DNA from: Methylumidiphilus sp963753955
Lineage (GTDB): Bacteria > Pseudomonadota > Gammaproteobacteria > Methylococcales > Methylococcaceae
Length of the DNA stretch: 64,000 nucleotides
Direction of reading: 5' to 3'
NCBI GenBank assembly: GCA_963753955.1
Contig: CAVWEM010000022.1
Span: forward strand, 88,002-152,001
Shown: one piece after another, positions 9,034 through 16,995 of the stretch
Position numbering within the stretch: position 1 is the stretch's first letter
Layout of the letters: every line of letters starts with the position of its first letter
The notes under the pieces: generated by a model
Seen by the model: the letters and a program-made list of their open reading frames with translations, nothing else
Told to the model about the DNA's origin: nothing
The model's database searches: none
Program-made: the position numbers and the translations under genes

Positions 9034-9266
9034 ACACCCGATGCCTCTGAAAATGGGTTTAACAGCTTCACGCCGCTGCGCTCCACATCCCGCACATTGC
9101 GTGTCACTAAAACCAGATCATGCGCCAGTGCCGTGGCGGCGAGCAGCCCATCAATAATCGGCAACTTGTCAGGCACATTTTGGGAAAACCAGTCACGCAC
9201 ACCCGCGTCGGCTCTAGCGCCTTTTCTGATCCCCGACAAGACGTTGGTATCCATCAAGAATCCCAT
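9030..9266 (-). CDS. Internally shortened PIN-domain protein (VapC-like)
   Basis: A 78-residue PIN-type protein: FLMDTNVLSGIRKG at the N-terminus with the first catalytic Asp, and LPIIDGLLAATALAHDLVLV plus TRNVRDVERSG at the C-terminus. Typical VapC proteins of this type are about 130-140 residues. The central section with the conserved Glu is missing and WFSQNVPDK joins straight to the C-terminal part, an in-frame deletion of roughly 50-60 residues. Activity is therefore doubtful. It overlaps its putative antitoxin gene by 13 bases. Confidence 0.8.
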   Translation of the reverse strand: MGFLMDTNVLSGIRKGARADAGVRDWFSQNVPDKLPIIDGLLAATALAHDLVLVTRNVRDVERSGVKLLNPFSEASGV

Positions 9267-9481
9267 TCTTGCACCCTGCCATAGTCCAAAGGACGCGAAA
9301 AATCTTCATCAACACCCAAATCTGGCATTGCAGCCAGCAAGGATTTCCAGCTTTCCCCTGTAGTGGTTTGTGCGGGCTCTTCAACGAGGATCAGCACCCG
9401 CAATGAAACCCCCTCCGGCACTTGGTCGGGAACCCTAATAGTATGCTGGGAAGCCTTTGCTTCAAATTCTATCGCGTGCAT
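9254..9481 (-). CDS. Putative antitoxin partner of the shortened PIN protein
   Basis: A 75-residue protein, MHAIEFEAKASQHTIRVPDQ, acidic towards the C-terminus (GVDEDFSRPLDYGR). The N-terminal strand followed by IRVPDQVPEG resembles short VapB/AbrB-type antitoxins. It lies upstream of and overlaps the truncated vapC. A GGAGAACACC sequence precedes the start at 9481. Confidence 0.7.
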   Translation of the reverse strand: MHAIEFEAKASQHTIRVPDQVPEGVSLRVLILVEEPAQTTTGESWKSLLAAMPDLGVDEDFSRPLDYGRVQEWDS

Positions 9482-9495
9482 GGTGTTCTCCGGTT

Positions 9496-9618
9496 TCAGT
9501 TTTGTGGAGCGGACACGACGGTTTGTCCGGCCTGATAAAACTCTGCGCAGGACTTAGGCAGCTCCCCCAGCCATTCCACCCCGCTGTCTTTATATTCCGA
9601 GTATCGTGGGAAACTTAT
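9496..9618 (-). pseudogene. Displaced fifth copy of the hsdS start, start codon lost
   Basis: This minus-strand stretch encodes the HsdS N-terminus again (SFPRYSEYKDSGVEWLGE), but the expected ATG is ATA (9618-9616) and the frame ends at TGA 9496-9498 after 40 codons. It is preceded on the minus strand by the same GC-rich palindrome as the tandem array. It marks the other border of the VapBC-like cassette. Confidence 0.7.
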
Positions 9619-9678
9619 AGTCCGTAGCCCCCTCTCCCCCGGCCCCTCCCCCCAGGGGGAGGGGAGCTTAAAGCCCCT

Positions 9679-10143
9679 CTACCCCGCACTACCCCTTCGC
9701 ATTACTCCTCCCCAAGAGGAATGGGGGTTTAAAAATGAGGATGGTTCACCTACCGGCGCGTCGCCGTCTTTAGCCCCTCCCCTTGGGGGGAGGGGTTGGG
9801 GAGAGGGGTTTCTATTTTTCAAACAAACCTCCAATATCCTTTCCAATACACCATTAGTATTTGTCAATATCTCATTGTTCCAGAATCGCAATACTGTGAA
9901 TCCACGCTGCCTAAGCCAATCATCCCTATTTTCATCATAGCCAATTTGTTCAGCATGTTGTCCGCCATCCGCTTCAACAATACACCGTGTTTCAAAACAA
10001 ATGAAATCAACAATGTATGGGCCTATTGGCTGCTGTCGTTTGAATTTGAAGCCTTGCAAGCAATGCGCACGAAGGTGAAACCATAACCGTTGCTCGCATT
10101 CGGTTGCATTCTTGCGTAAATCTCTAGCATATTGAGTATTCAT
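9679..10143 (-). CDS. DUF559 endonuclease-like protein
   Basis: A DUF559/very-short-patch-repair-like nuclease fold protein of about 154 residues from ATG 10143. Visible features are NATECEQRLWFHLR, then VDFICFETRCIVEADGGQH (the PD-(D/E)xK-type core with Asp and Glu-x-Asp), and FTVLRFWNNEI. The last 35 or so residues are Pro/Gly-rich and come from the dispersed palindromic repeat, so the original C-terminus was probably replaced. A GTG at 10200 overlapping the previous stop (GTGA) is an alternative start. Confidence 0.82.
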   Translation of the reverse strand: MNTQYARDLRKNATECEQRLWFHLRAHCLQGFKFKRQQPIGPYIVDFICFETRCIVEADGGQHAEQIGYDENRDDWLRQRGFTVLRFWNNEILTNTNGVLERILEVCLKNRNPSPQPLPPRGGAKDGDAPVGEPSSFLNPHSSWGGVMRRGSAG

Positions 10144-10196
10144 TTCCCGAATTCGATAAAGCAAAATTTTGAATATACGTTTCGTAAATGTATATC

Positions 10197-10355
10197 TCAC
10201 TTTCTCGGAACTGATACTTGGACATGATGCTGTTCCATGAGAGCCTTAGCCTGCTCTCTTATTTGTTTGGATTGAACCGGCTTGTAACCTTCAATGCGCA
10301 TTGAGGTTTGCACGGCTTTGATGAGCTTCTGATTAAGATTTTCGGTTATCTTCAT
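10197..10355 (-). CDS. 52-aa unknown protein with a Fic-inhibitor-like SxxxEG motif
   Basis: Minus-strand ORF from ATG 10355 to TGA 10197-10199. It starts MKITENLNQKLIKAVQ, then SMRIEGYKPV, and ends in a basic/His-rich tail. SMRIEG fits the (S/T)xxxE(G/N) inhibitory-helix motif of Fic antitoxins such as VbhA. That is a six-residue match, so the link is speculative, and no Fic toxin gene is present nearby. Its ATG overlaps the stop of the 59-codon ORF upstream, which supports real translation. Confidence 0.55.
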   Translation of the reverse strand: MKITENLNQKLIKAVQTSMRIEGYKPVQSKQIREQAKALMEQHHVQVSVPRK

Positions 10356-10531
10356 GGTTTTTTATGAGTATCTGTTGGCACAAAAAAGTAACCCGCCAGT
10401 TTGAGGATATGCTTGCGCACATAGCCTTGGCGGGTTTTGTTGCCAGGAATTATAGGCGGACGATTGCCGTTGGCAAGGAAAATCTTGGCATTTTTGTGGG
10501 TCAATTCTGGGTCGCGTGGCATCACTTTCAT
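10352..10531 (-). CDS. 59-aa unknown basic protein, translationally chained to hsdM
   Basis: Minus-strand ORF from ATG 10531, which overlaps the hsdM stop (GCATGA), to TGA 10352-10354, which overlaps the next ATG. The protein begins MKVMPRDPELTHKNAK and is rich in Lys, Arg and Asn, with GYVRKHILKLAGYFFV near the C-terminus. I do not recognise a family. The two-sided ATGA overlap inside the hsd operon argues that it is a real gene. Confidence 0.55.
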   Translation of the reverse strand: MKVMPRDPELTHKNAKIFLANGNRPPIIPGNKTRQGYVRKHILKLAGYFFVPTDTHKKP

Positions 10532-12342
10532 GCCGACAACCCCGCAATCATCGTCAAAATCCGGTCGGTGCAGCGCTTCAAATCGGCGTCTATCGCGGCC
10601 AGTTCACGGGGTGGCTCGAAGACGTAGAAATGGCGGTTGAAGGGGATTTCATAGCCGACCTTGGTTTTCTCGTGGTCGATCCAGGCATCCGGCGCATGGG
10701 GCAGCACTTCGCGCTTGAAATAGGTTTCGACGTTTTCGGAGAGCGGGACGTTTTCGCTGTCGCGCAGGCTGCTGTCCGGCTGCGGCTTGCCCTTCAGCTT
10801 GCCTTTGCTGCCCAGCACGACTTTGCCGTTTTCGTCGCGCAAAGGACGCTCGACGGTGATGGTGCGGTAGCCAAAGTCGGTGTTTTTGAAGATGCGGGAT
10901 ATGGGTTTCTTCCCCCTCTCCCCCGACCCCTCTCCCGCTGGGGGAGAGGGGAGTTTATTTGGCCCCTCTCCTGGGAGCGAGGGGGGGTCGTAGGCTTCGA
11001 CGAACTGGCCGAACAGCCGGGTGATTTCGGCGATATGTTCGTCCGACAGTTCCTTGCGCTTGGAGCCAAGGCTCTTGCGCATTTTCTGCCAGAAGCCAGA
11101 GGCGTCGATCAGTTGCAGCTTGCCCTTGCGGTGTTCCGGCTTGCGGTTGGAGAGTATCCAGACATAGGTGGAAATGCCGGTGTTGTAGAACATGTCCGTG
11201 GGCAAGCCGATGATGGCTTCGACCAGATCGTTTTCCAGCACATAGCGGCGGATTTCACTTTCGCCGGAACCGGCCCCGCCGGTGAACAGGGGGGAGCCGT
11301 TGAGGACGATGCCAAAGCGGCTGCCGCCATCCTTGGCTTGGCGCATTTTCGAGATCAGGTGCAGCAGGAACAGCAATGAGCCGTCCGACACTCGCGGCAG
11401 GCCAGGGCCGAAGCGCCCGCTGTAGCCTTGGCTTTCGTGTTCCTTGCGGATTTCTTTCTCGACCTTTTTCCACTCCACGCCGAAGGGCGGATTGGACAGC
11501 ATGTAGTCGAATCGCTTGAACGGGTGACCGTCGTCTGAAAAGGTATTGCCGGATTTGATGTTGGCGACATCCTGCCCTTTGATCAGCATGTCGGCCTTGC
11601 AGATGGCATAGGACTCGTCGTTGAGTTCCTGCCCGAACATGGTCAGGCGGGCTTGCGGGTTATGTTCCTCCAAGTATTCCCCGGCCACCGACAACATGCC
11701 GCCCGTGCCCGCCGTGGGGTCGTAGATGGTGCGCACCACACCGGGCTTCGCCAGCACGTCATCATCCTCGATAAACAACAAATTGACCATCAGCCGGATC
11801 ACTTCACGCGGGGTGAAGTGTTCCCCGGCGGTCTCGTTGGAGATTTCCGCAAACTTGCGGATCAGTTCCTCGAACACCAGCCCCATCTGGCTGTTGCTCA
11901 CTTGGTCGGGGTGCAAATCCACATGGGCGAAGCGCTCGGCCACCTGATACAGCAGCCCGGCCTTGGCGAGGCGGTCGACCTGGGTGTAGAAATCGAAGCG
12001 CTCGAAGATGTCCCGCACCGCCGACGAAAAACCTTGGATATAGCTGAACAGGTTTTCTTTGGTGTGATCCTGGTCGCCCATGAGCTTCTTCATGTCCAGG
12101 GGCGAGACATTGTAGAAGCCTTGTCCGGCCTTGCGCAGCAGGAAGGGGTCGGCATTCAGGCCCAGCTTGAGCTTGTCCCAATGCTCGGCCAGCACGGCTT
12201 CCTTGGTGGATTCCAGCACACAGTCCAGCCGACGCAGGACGGTGAAGGGCAGGATGACCTTGCCGTATTCAGATTGCTTGTAGTCGCCCCGGAGCAGGTC
12301 GGCGACCGCCCAGATGAACGCGGAAAGAGATTGATGGTTCAT
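10528..12342 (-). CDS. hsdM: Type I restriction-modification methylase subunit HsdM
   Basis: A 604-residue N6-adenine DNA methyltransferase starting MNHQSLSAFIWAVADLLRG from ATG 12342 (AGGA lies about 8-12 bases upstream). SAM-binding motif I is DPTAGTGGML (near 11720) and catalytic motif IV is SNPPFGVEW (near 11490). The frame stays open upstream to 12660, but that part has no similarity and is rejected. Near residues 450-480 a palindromic repeat is read in frame as Pro/Gly/Glu-rich sequence, splitting LFGQFVEA from KPISRIFKNTDFGY. It overlaps the next small ORF by ATGA and heads the whole operon. Confidence 0.92.
   Translation of the reverse strand: MNHQSLSAFIWAVADLLRGDYKQSEYGKVILPFTVLRRLDCVLESTKEAVLAEHWDKLKLGLNADPFLLRKAGQGFYNVSPLDMKKLMGDQDHTKENLFSYIQGFSSAVRDIFERFDFYTQVDRLAKAGLLYQVAERFAHVDLHPDQVSNSQMGLVFEELIRKFAEISNETAGEHFTPREVIRLMVNLLFIEDDDVLAKPGVVRTIYDPTAGTGGMLSVAGEYLEEHNPQARLTMFGQELNDESYAICKADMLIKGQDVANIKSGNTFSDDGHPFKRFDYMLSNPPFGVEWKKVEKEIRKEHESQGYSGRFGPGLPRVSDGSLLFLLHLISKMRQAKDGGSRFGIVLNGSPLFTGGAGSGESEIRRYVLENDLVEAIIGLPTDMFYNTGISTYVWILSNRKPEHRKGKLQLIDASGFWQKMRKSLGSKRKELSDEHIAEITRLFGQFVEAYDPPSLPGEGPNKLPSPPAGEGSGERGKKPISRIFKNTDFGYRTITVERPLRDENGKVVLGSKGKLKGKPQPDSSLRDSENVPLSENVETYFKREVLPHAPDAWIDHEKTKVGYEIPFNRHFYVFEPPRELAAIDADLKRCTDRILTMIAGLSA
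10911..10988. repeat. GC-rich palindromic repeat inserted in frame within hsdM
   Basis: Opposed CCCCTCTCCC and GGGAGAGGGG blocks form a REP/MITE-like palindrome of about 78 bases in the hsdM coding sequence. It is related to the repeat in the 164-bp array (8550-8990) and to the one at 9630-9815. It adds roughly 26 residues without a stop or frameshift. Confidence 0.75.
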
Positions 12343-12706
12343 GCGTCCTGGGTTCCTACTTTTTGCTTCCACGGGATTCTTGAGGCACTCCACCCCCCCA
12401 TTCCTTTCGCGCGATATTGAACCGGTGCGAAAGAAGAGTGCGTTCGATACGGATGGTATTTGCGCCAAGCTTTTGTGAACGCCTTTCGCCGCGATAGCGG
12501 GCGATGTCCATGCCCCGCATGGGGACGGGGCTGCGTTTGGCCAACGGATGCTTTTGCAGTCGGGCGATGGGGTTCGGCTCACGATTGCCGAACCTCTTGC
12601 TGCCACGTTTGCGGGATGGATGCCATTTCCCCTCCCCTGTGGACAAAATGCCCACCGCACTGGGTGAAGGAAAAACAGAAAGAATTAGAGATCTAAAGCA
12701 TTGATT
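12343..12706. other. Region upstream of hsdM without a supported gene
   Basis: This 364-base stretch between hsdM and tRNA-Ser has open frames on both strands, but none has a ribosome-binding site or a recognisable motif. It should contain the hsdM promoter on the minus strand. I could not pick a convincing -35/-10 pair. Confidence 0.5.
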
Positions 12707-12799
12707 TGGCGGAGAGGGAGGGATTCGAACCCTCGTGGGGCGGTTAGGCCCCCATCCGATTTCGAGTCGGCGCCGTTATGGCCACTTCGGTACCTCTCC
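12707..12799 (-). tRNA. tRNA-Ser (anticodon CGA)
   Basis: The minus strand starts GGAGAGGTACCGAAGTGG and ends CCTCTCC-G-CCA, giving a 7-bp acceptor stem, discriminator G and encoded CCA. The anticodon stem-loop is CCGA-CTCGAAA-TCGG, anticodon CGA. The long variable arm (about GGATGGGGGCC onwards) is typical of class II tRNA-Ser. It marks the right border of the restriction island, although no integrase is seen. Confidence 0.93.
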
Positions 12800-12873
12800 A
12801 AGTCTGGCCGCGCATTATACACAACATCATCGCCAGACATAAGGGCGCGACGTGGATTCCACGGCGACCCCCG

Positions 12874-13278
12874 TCATTTTTTCGAGCAGATTTCCTCGGC
12901 TTGCCCCGCCTTGATCATCAGCGACATCGGATATTCGTTCTCCTGCACGAATTTCTTCGCCTCCTGCTTGGTGAGATGCTTGGATTCTTCCTTGGCGATG
13001 CACTCGCAAAGCGTGGCCAGGGCCTCGTCCGCGACATCGAGATTGCCGCCGGTCGGATGTTCTTTCTTCCTTAAGGCCAGTTCCTTCTTGACACACAGGT
13101 CTGCGGATTTACGCTCAAACGCTTGATGATCCAAGTTGTCGGCATATTTGGGCGCGGCGGCGCTCTGGCTCGGGCTAGCCTTGCCAACCGCCTTCTCCGG
13201 CTCGTTTTTTCCACAACCGGAAAGCGTCAAGAAGACCAATACAGTCAGCAGGCAGGATGTGTATTTGTGATTTTTCAT
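12874..13278 (-). CDS. Small lipoprotein of unknown function
   Basis: A 134-residue exported protein. A type II signal peptide, MKNHKYTSCLLTVLVFLTL, is followed by the lipobox LSGC, so Cys 22 should be lipidated. After an Ala/Ser/Pro-rich linker the mature part carries two Cys-containing stretches (ADLCVKKELALRKK and ATLCECIAKEE) and a final EICSKK, four mature Cys that could form disulfides. I do not recognise a family. It lies alone between tRNA-Ser and the divergent nudJ. Confidence 0.75.
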   Translation of the reverse strand: MKNHKYTSCLLTVLVFLTLSGCGKNEPEKAVGKASPSQSAAAPKYADNLDHQAFERKSADLCVKKELALRKKEHPTGGNLDVADEALATLCECIAKEESKHLTKQEAKKFVQENEYPMSLMIKAGQAEEICSKK

Positions 13279-13478
13279 GTGCGGCTTGTCCCGATGATTG
13301 ATTTTTTGGAATTTCGACCGCGAAAAGTACCTTTATGTGAGCGGGCTTGTCAACCACCGGGAGAAATCCGTTTGCGATAAGCCGCAAATAGCCGGAAAAT
13401 GGGCAGTTGCCCGGATTCGGCTAGGAACGGGCCGTGGCCGCACCGACCCACATCAAACAAGCAACCGATACACTTCCC

Positions 13479-13973
13479 ATGCACAAACAAACCAGCGCCG
13501 CCCCCACTCTTCCCCGGCCCCGTGTCACCGTCGCCAGCGTGGTCGAACGGGACGGACGTTTTCTAGTGGTCGAGGAGCGTCCCGAGAGCGGCGGCGGCTT
13601 GGTCATCAACCAGCCGGCAGGCCATGTGGAACATGGCGAAACCCTGATGGAAGCCGTGATGCGCGAGACTTTCGAGGAAACCGCCTGGCGTTTCACCCCT
13701 GAATTCCTCGTCGGCATCTATCTGTGGGCACACCCCAGCGGACGGGTTAGCTATCTGCGCGTGTGTTTCGGTGGAACGGTTGACGGACATCAGCCCGACA
13801 GCCCGCTGGACGAAGGCATAGCACGGGCAGTCTGGCTGACCCGTGACGAACTGCTGGCCCAGCACGAACGTCTGCGCAGCCCGCTGGTCTTGGGCGTCAT
13901 CGACGACTACCTGACCGGCGAGCGTTATCCGCTGGGTGTCCTCAAATCTTTCCTGGCCCAAGCCGCGCCATGA
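13479..13973 (+). CDS. nudJ: Nudix hydrolase NudJ-like (phosphatase)
   Basis: A 164-residue Nudix protein. The Nudix box is GHVEHGETLMEAVMRETFEE, matching Gx5Ex7RExxEE, around residues 48-68. NudJ homologues hydrolyse HMP-pyrophosphate and nucleoside triphosphates. The start at 13479 (MHKQTS) is more family-like than the alternative at 13434. Its stop overlaps the ATG of mnmA, and nudJ-mnmA is a widely conserved gammaproteobacterial gene pair. Confidence 0.88.
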   Translation: MHKQTSAAPTLPRPRVTVASVVERDGRFLVVEERPESGGGLVINQPAGHVEHGETLMEAVMRETFEETAWRFTPEFLVGIYLWAHPSGRVSYLRVCFGGTVDGHQPDSPLDEGIARAVWLTRDELLAQHERLRSPLVLGVIDDYLTGERYPLGVLKSFLAQAAP

Positions 13974-15070
13974 GCCAGCATGTCATCGTCGGCCTATCCG
14001 GCGGCGTGGACTCTTCCGTCACGGCCTTGGTGTTGCTGGAGCAGGGCTACGAAGTTTCGGCGCTGTTCATGAAAAACTGGGACGAAGACGACGGCACCGA
14101 GTACTGCACCGCCCGGCGGGATCTGGAAGACGCCCAAAAAGTTTGCGACAAGCTGGGGATTCGCCTGCGCTCGGTCAACTTCGCCGCCGAATACTGGGAT
14201 CATGTGTTCGAGGTTTTTCTGCGAGAATACGCCGCAGGCCACACCCCGAACCCGGACATCCTGTGCAACAAAGAAATCAAGTTCAAAGCCTTCCTGGACT
14301 ATGCGCAAGATCTGGGCGGCGAACTCATCGCCACCGGCCATTACGCCCGCGTCGAGGAGCGTGGAGGGCGTTACCGGATGCTGAAAGGCGTGGATGGCAA
14401 CAAAGACCAGACCTATTTTCTATGCGGCCTCGGCCAGCCGCAATTGTCGCGCACCCTGTTCCCCATCGGCGGCATGGAAAAGTCTGAGGTGCGCAAGATC
14501 GCCGCCAAGGCCGGTTTCGACAACGCCCGCAAGAAAGACAGCACCGGCATTTGCTTCATCGGCGAACGGCGCTTCAAGGATTTCCTGCAACGCTACCTGC
14601 CTGCCAAACCGGGTGAAATCCAGACGGTGGAAGGCGAGGTCGTTGGCCGGCACGAAGGGCTGATGTATTACACCCTGGGCCAAAGGCGCGGTTTCGGCGT
14701 AGGTGGCGTCAAAGGCGCGGGGCAGGAAGCTTGGTATGTGCTGCAAAAAAACCTGGAGCGAAATGTCTTGGTCGTCGGCCAGAGCCATGACCATCCGCTG
14801 TTGTTTAGCGACGGCTTGGAAGCCGGGACGATGGATTGGTGCGACAATCTGCCATTGGCTGCGCCGATGCGCTGCGCCGCGAAGACCCGCTACCGCCAGC
14901 CGGATCAGGATTGTCTGGTCGAACCCTTGGACAATGGCCGCTGCCGCGTTGTATTCGACCAGCCCCAACGCGCCGTCACACCGGGACAGTCGGTGGTGTT
15001 TTACCGGGGCGAGGAATGTTTGGGCGGCGGGGTGATTGAGCGGACGAAGGAATCGACAATAACCCTCTAG
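13970..15070 (+). CDS. mnmA: tRNA-specific 2-thiouridylase MnmA
   Basis: A 366-residue enzyme that adds sulfur to U34 of tRNA-Lys, -Glu and -Gln. The ATP pyrophosphatase P-loop GLSGGVDSSV is at residues 8-17. The catalytic Cys pair is in CNKEIKF (near residue 100) and STGICFIGERRF (near 198). Length and motifs are normal. The ATG overlaps the nudJ stop, so the two genes are probably cotranscribed. Confidence 0.96.
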   Translation: MSQHVIVGLSGGVDSSVTALVLLEQGYEVSALFMKNWDEDDGTEYCTARRDLEDAQKVCDKLGIRLRSVNFAAEYWDHVFEVFLREYAAGHTPNPDILCNKEIKFKAFLDYAQDLGGELIATGHYARVEERGGRYRMLKGVDGNKDQTYFLCGLGQPQLSRTLFPIGGMEKSEVRKIAAKAGFDNARKKDSTGICFIGERRFKDFLQRYLPAKPGEIQTVEGEVVGRHEGLMYYTLGQRRGFGVGGVKGAGQEAWYVLQKNLERNVLVVGQSHDHPLLFSDGLEAGTMDWCDNLPLAAPMRCAAKTRYRQPDQDCLVEPLDNGRCRVVFDQPQRAVTPGQSVVFYRGEECLGGGVIERTKESTITL

Positions 15071-15079
15071 GAGGCAGCA

Positions 15080-15130
15080 ATGGGCCAGCCAGAAATTACC
15101 ACAAAGTATCCGATGCTGGACTTTAATTGA
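15080..15130 (+). CDS. Possible 16-codon leader or fragment
   Basis: MGQPEITTKYPMLDFN is preceded by GGAGG at a good distance (15070-15074). Such a strong ribosome-binding site with so short an ORF, 10 bases after mnmA, may be a leader peptide or the scar of a deleted gene. There is no independent support. Confidence 0.3.
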   Translation: MGQPEITTKYPMLDFN

Positions 15131-15154
15131 CCACCCTAAAATTGAAGGCAATCC

Positions 15155-15588
15155 ATGAACGCCAATCTCCATGAAACCGATTTCTACGCCTGGACTCGCC
15201 AGCAACTGCAATTGCTCAAGGCCGGTCAGTTAAGCGCATTGGATGTGGCAAACCTGATAGATGAGGTTGACGATATGGGGGAAGCATCCATAACCAACTT
15301 GAAACCCGGTTGGGCGTTTTGTTGATGCATTTATTGAAATGGCAATATCAACCGAATTTTCGTGGGCGTAGCTGGCAACTGACGATCAAGGAGCAGCGCC
15401 GCAAGATAGAAAGATTGATCCGCAAAAATCCAAGTTTACAACATACTTTAAATCAGATCCTTGCCGATGCTTATGGTGATGCCATCATTTCCGCAGCCAA
15501 GGAAACCGGTTTGGCGGAAAGTATTTTTCCGGAGCAGTGTCCTTATTCTGTCGAGCAGATTATTCACTCTGATTACTTTCCTGATTGA
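15155..15588 (+). pseudogene. DUF29 family protein, one frameshift
   Basis: The N-terminal part MNANLHETDFYAWTRQQ to MGEASITNLK and the C-terminal part from RLGVLLMHLLKWQYQP to HSDYFPD are the two halves of a typical roughly 145-residue DUF29 protein. They are in different frames and meet near 15306, where AAACCCGG appears to lack one base. With the base restored the reading is continuous. DUF29 has no established function. It stands between mnmA and purB. Confidence 0.8.
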
Positions 15589-15608
15589 CTTTACCAGAAG
15601 CATGTATT

Positions 15609-16967
15609 ATGACCCTCACCAACCTTTCCCCCATTGACGGCCGCTATGCCGACAAAGTCGATTCCCTCCGCCCCATCCTCAGCGAATTCGGCTTGATCCG
15701 CTTCCGCGTCTTGGTGGAAATCCGCTGGCTACAGGCTTTGGTCAAAGAACCTGCCATCGTCGAGGTTCCGCCTTTAGGCGAAGAGGCCAATGCCCACTTG
15801 GAAGCCATACTTGCCAATTTCCCCGTGGACGATGCCGGGCGGGTGAAAGCCATCGAGAAGACCACCAACCACGATGTCAAGGCGGTGGAGTATTTTTTGA
15901 AGGAGCGCATTGCCGGCCAGCCGGAGTTGGCGAAGATCAGCGAATTCATCCATTTCGCGTGCACCTCGGAGGATATCAATAATCTGGCCTACGCACTCAT
16001 GTTGAAAGATGCGCGGGAGAACGAATTGCTGCCGGACATGGCCGAGCTTATTGAGGGGATTTGGGTTTTGGCCCACGATTATTCGGCCCAGCCCATGCTC
16101 TCGCGCACCCACGGACAGCCTGCCACACCCACCACGGTGGGCAAGGAATTCGCCAATGTCGCGGCCCGCCTGGAACGGCAATACGGACAACTGGAAAAAG
16201 TGGCACTGCTGGGTAAAATCAATGGCGCAGTGGGCAATTACAACGCCCATGCGGTCGCTTATCCCGAGGTGGATTGGCCGTCGTTCGGACGGCAGTTCGT
16301 CGAATCACTGGGGCTGGCCTTCAATCCCTACACCACCCAGATCGAACCGCATGATTATGTCGCCGAGTATTTCCATGCCTTGGCGCGATTCAACACAATA
16401 TTGATCGACTTCAACCGCGATGTCTGGGGTTATATATCGCAAGGGTATTTCATCCAGAAAACCGTGGCGGGGGAAGTCGGCTCATCCACGATGCCGCATA
16501 AGGTCAATCCCATCGACTTTGAGAATTCCGAGGGCAATTTAGGGCTAGCCAACGCCCTATTCGGCCATCTTGCGGAAAAGCTGCCGATTTCCCGTTGGCA
16601 GCGCGATTTGTCCGATTCCACCGTGTTGCGCAATCTCGGCGTCGGCATTGCCCATACGCTCATCGCCTTGCAATCCACGCTGAAAGGCTTGTCCAAATTG
16701 GAATTGAATCCTGCCGCGCTGGAAGACGACTTGGACAATAACTGGGAAGTGCTGGCAGAACCGATTCAAACGGTCATGCGGCGTTATGGCGTGGATAAGC
16801 CTTACGAAAAACTGAAGGAACTGACCCGGGGTCGACGCATCGGCGCGGCAGACCTGCAAAAATTCGTCAACGGGCTGGACATTCCAGAAGACGCCAAGCA
16901 ACGGCTATTGGCGCTAACGCCTAGGGATTATATCGGATACGCGGAAACCTTGGCGAAGCGCATTTAG
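15609..16967 (+). CDS. purB: Adenylosuccinate lyase PurB
   Basis: A 452-residue lyase acting twice in purine synthesis, on SAICAR and on adenylosuccinate. The fumarase/aspartase superfamily signature SSTMPHKVNPIDFENSEG is at residues about 295-312. The N-terminus LTNLSPIDGRYADKV is typical of the proteobacterial class, and ATG 15609 gives the usual start. It is intact. Confidence 0.96.
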   Translation: MTLTNLSPIDGRYADKVDSLRPILSEFGLIRFRVLVEIRWLQALVKEPAIVEVPPLGEEANAHLEAILANFPVDDAGRVKAIEKTTNHDVKAVEYFLKERIAGQPELAKISEFIHFACTSEDINNLAYALMLKDARENELLPDMAELIEGIWVLAHDYSAQPMLSRTHGQPATPTTVGKEFANVAARLERQYGQLEKVALLGKINGAVGNYNAHAVAYPEVDWPSFGRQFVESLGLAFNPYTTQIEPHDYVAEYFHALARFNTILIDFNRDVWGYISQGYFIQKTVAGEVGSSTMPHKVNPIDFENSEGNLGLANALFGHLAEKLPISRWQRDLSDSTVLRNLGVGIAHTLIALQSTLKGLSKLELNPAALEDDLDNNWEVLAEPIQTVMRRYGVDKPYEKLKELTRGRRIGAADLQKFVNGLDIPEDAKQRLLALTPRDYIGYAETLAKRI

Positions 16968-16995
16968 CCGCGCCATATTCTTGAGGAGAATCCCC

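Noticed and set aside
10528..12660. A 710-residue HsdM starting at 12660
   Set aside because: The first 106 residues lack similarity and a ribosome-binding site; MNHQSLSAF at 12342 is the family N-terminus.
12707..12799. Integrase-mediated island at tRNA-Ser
   Set aside because: The hsd island ends near the tRNA, but no integrase gene and no repeated tRNA 3' end were found, so an att site cannot be supported.
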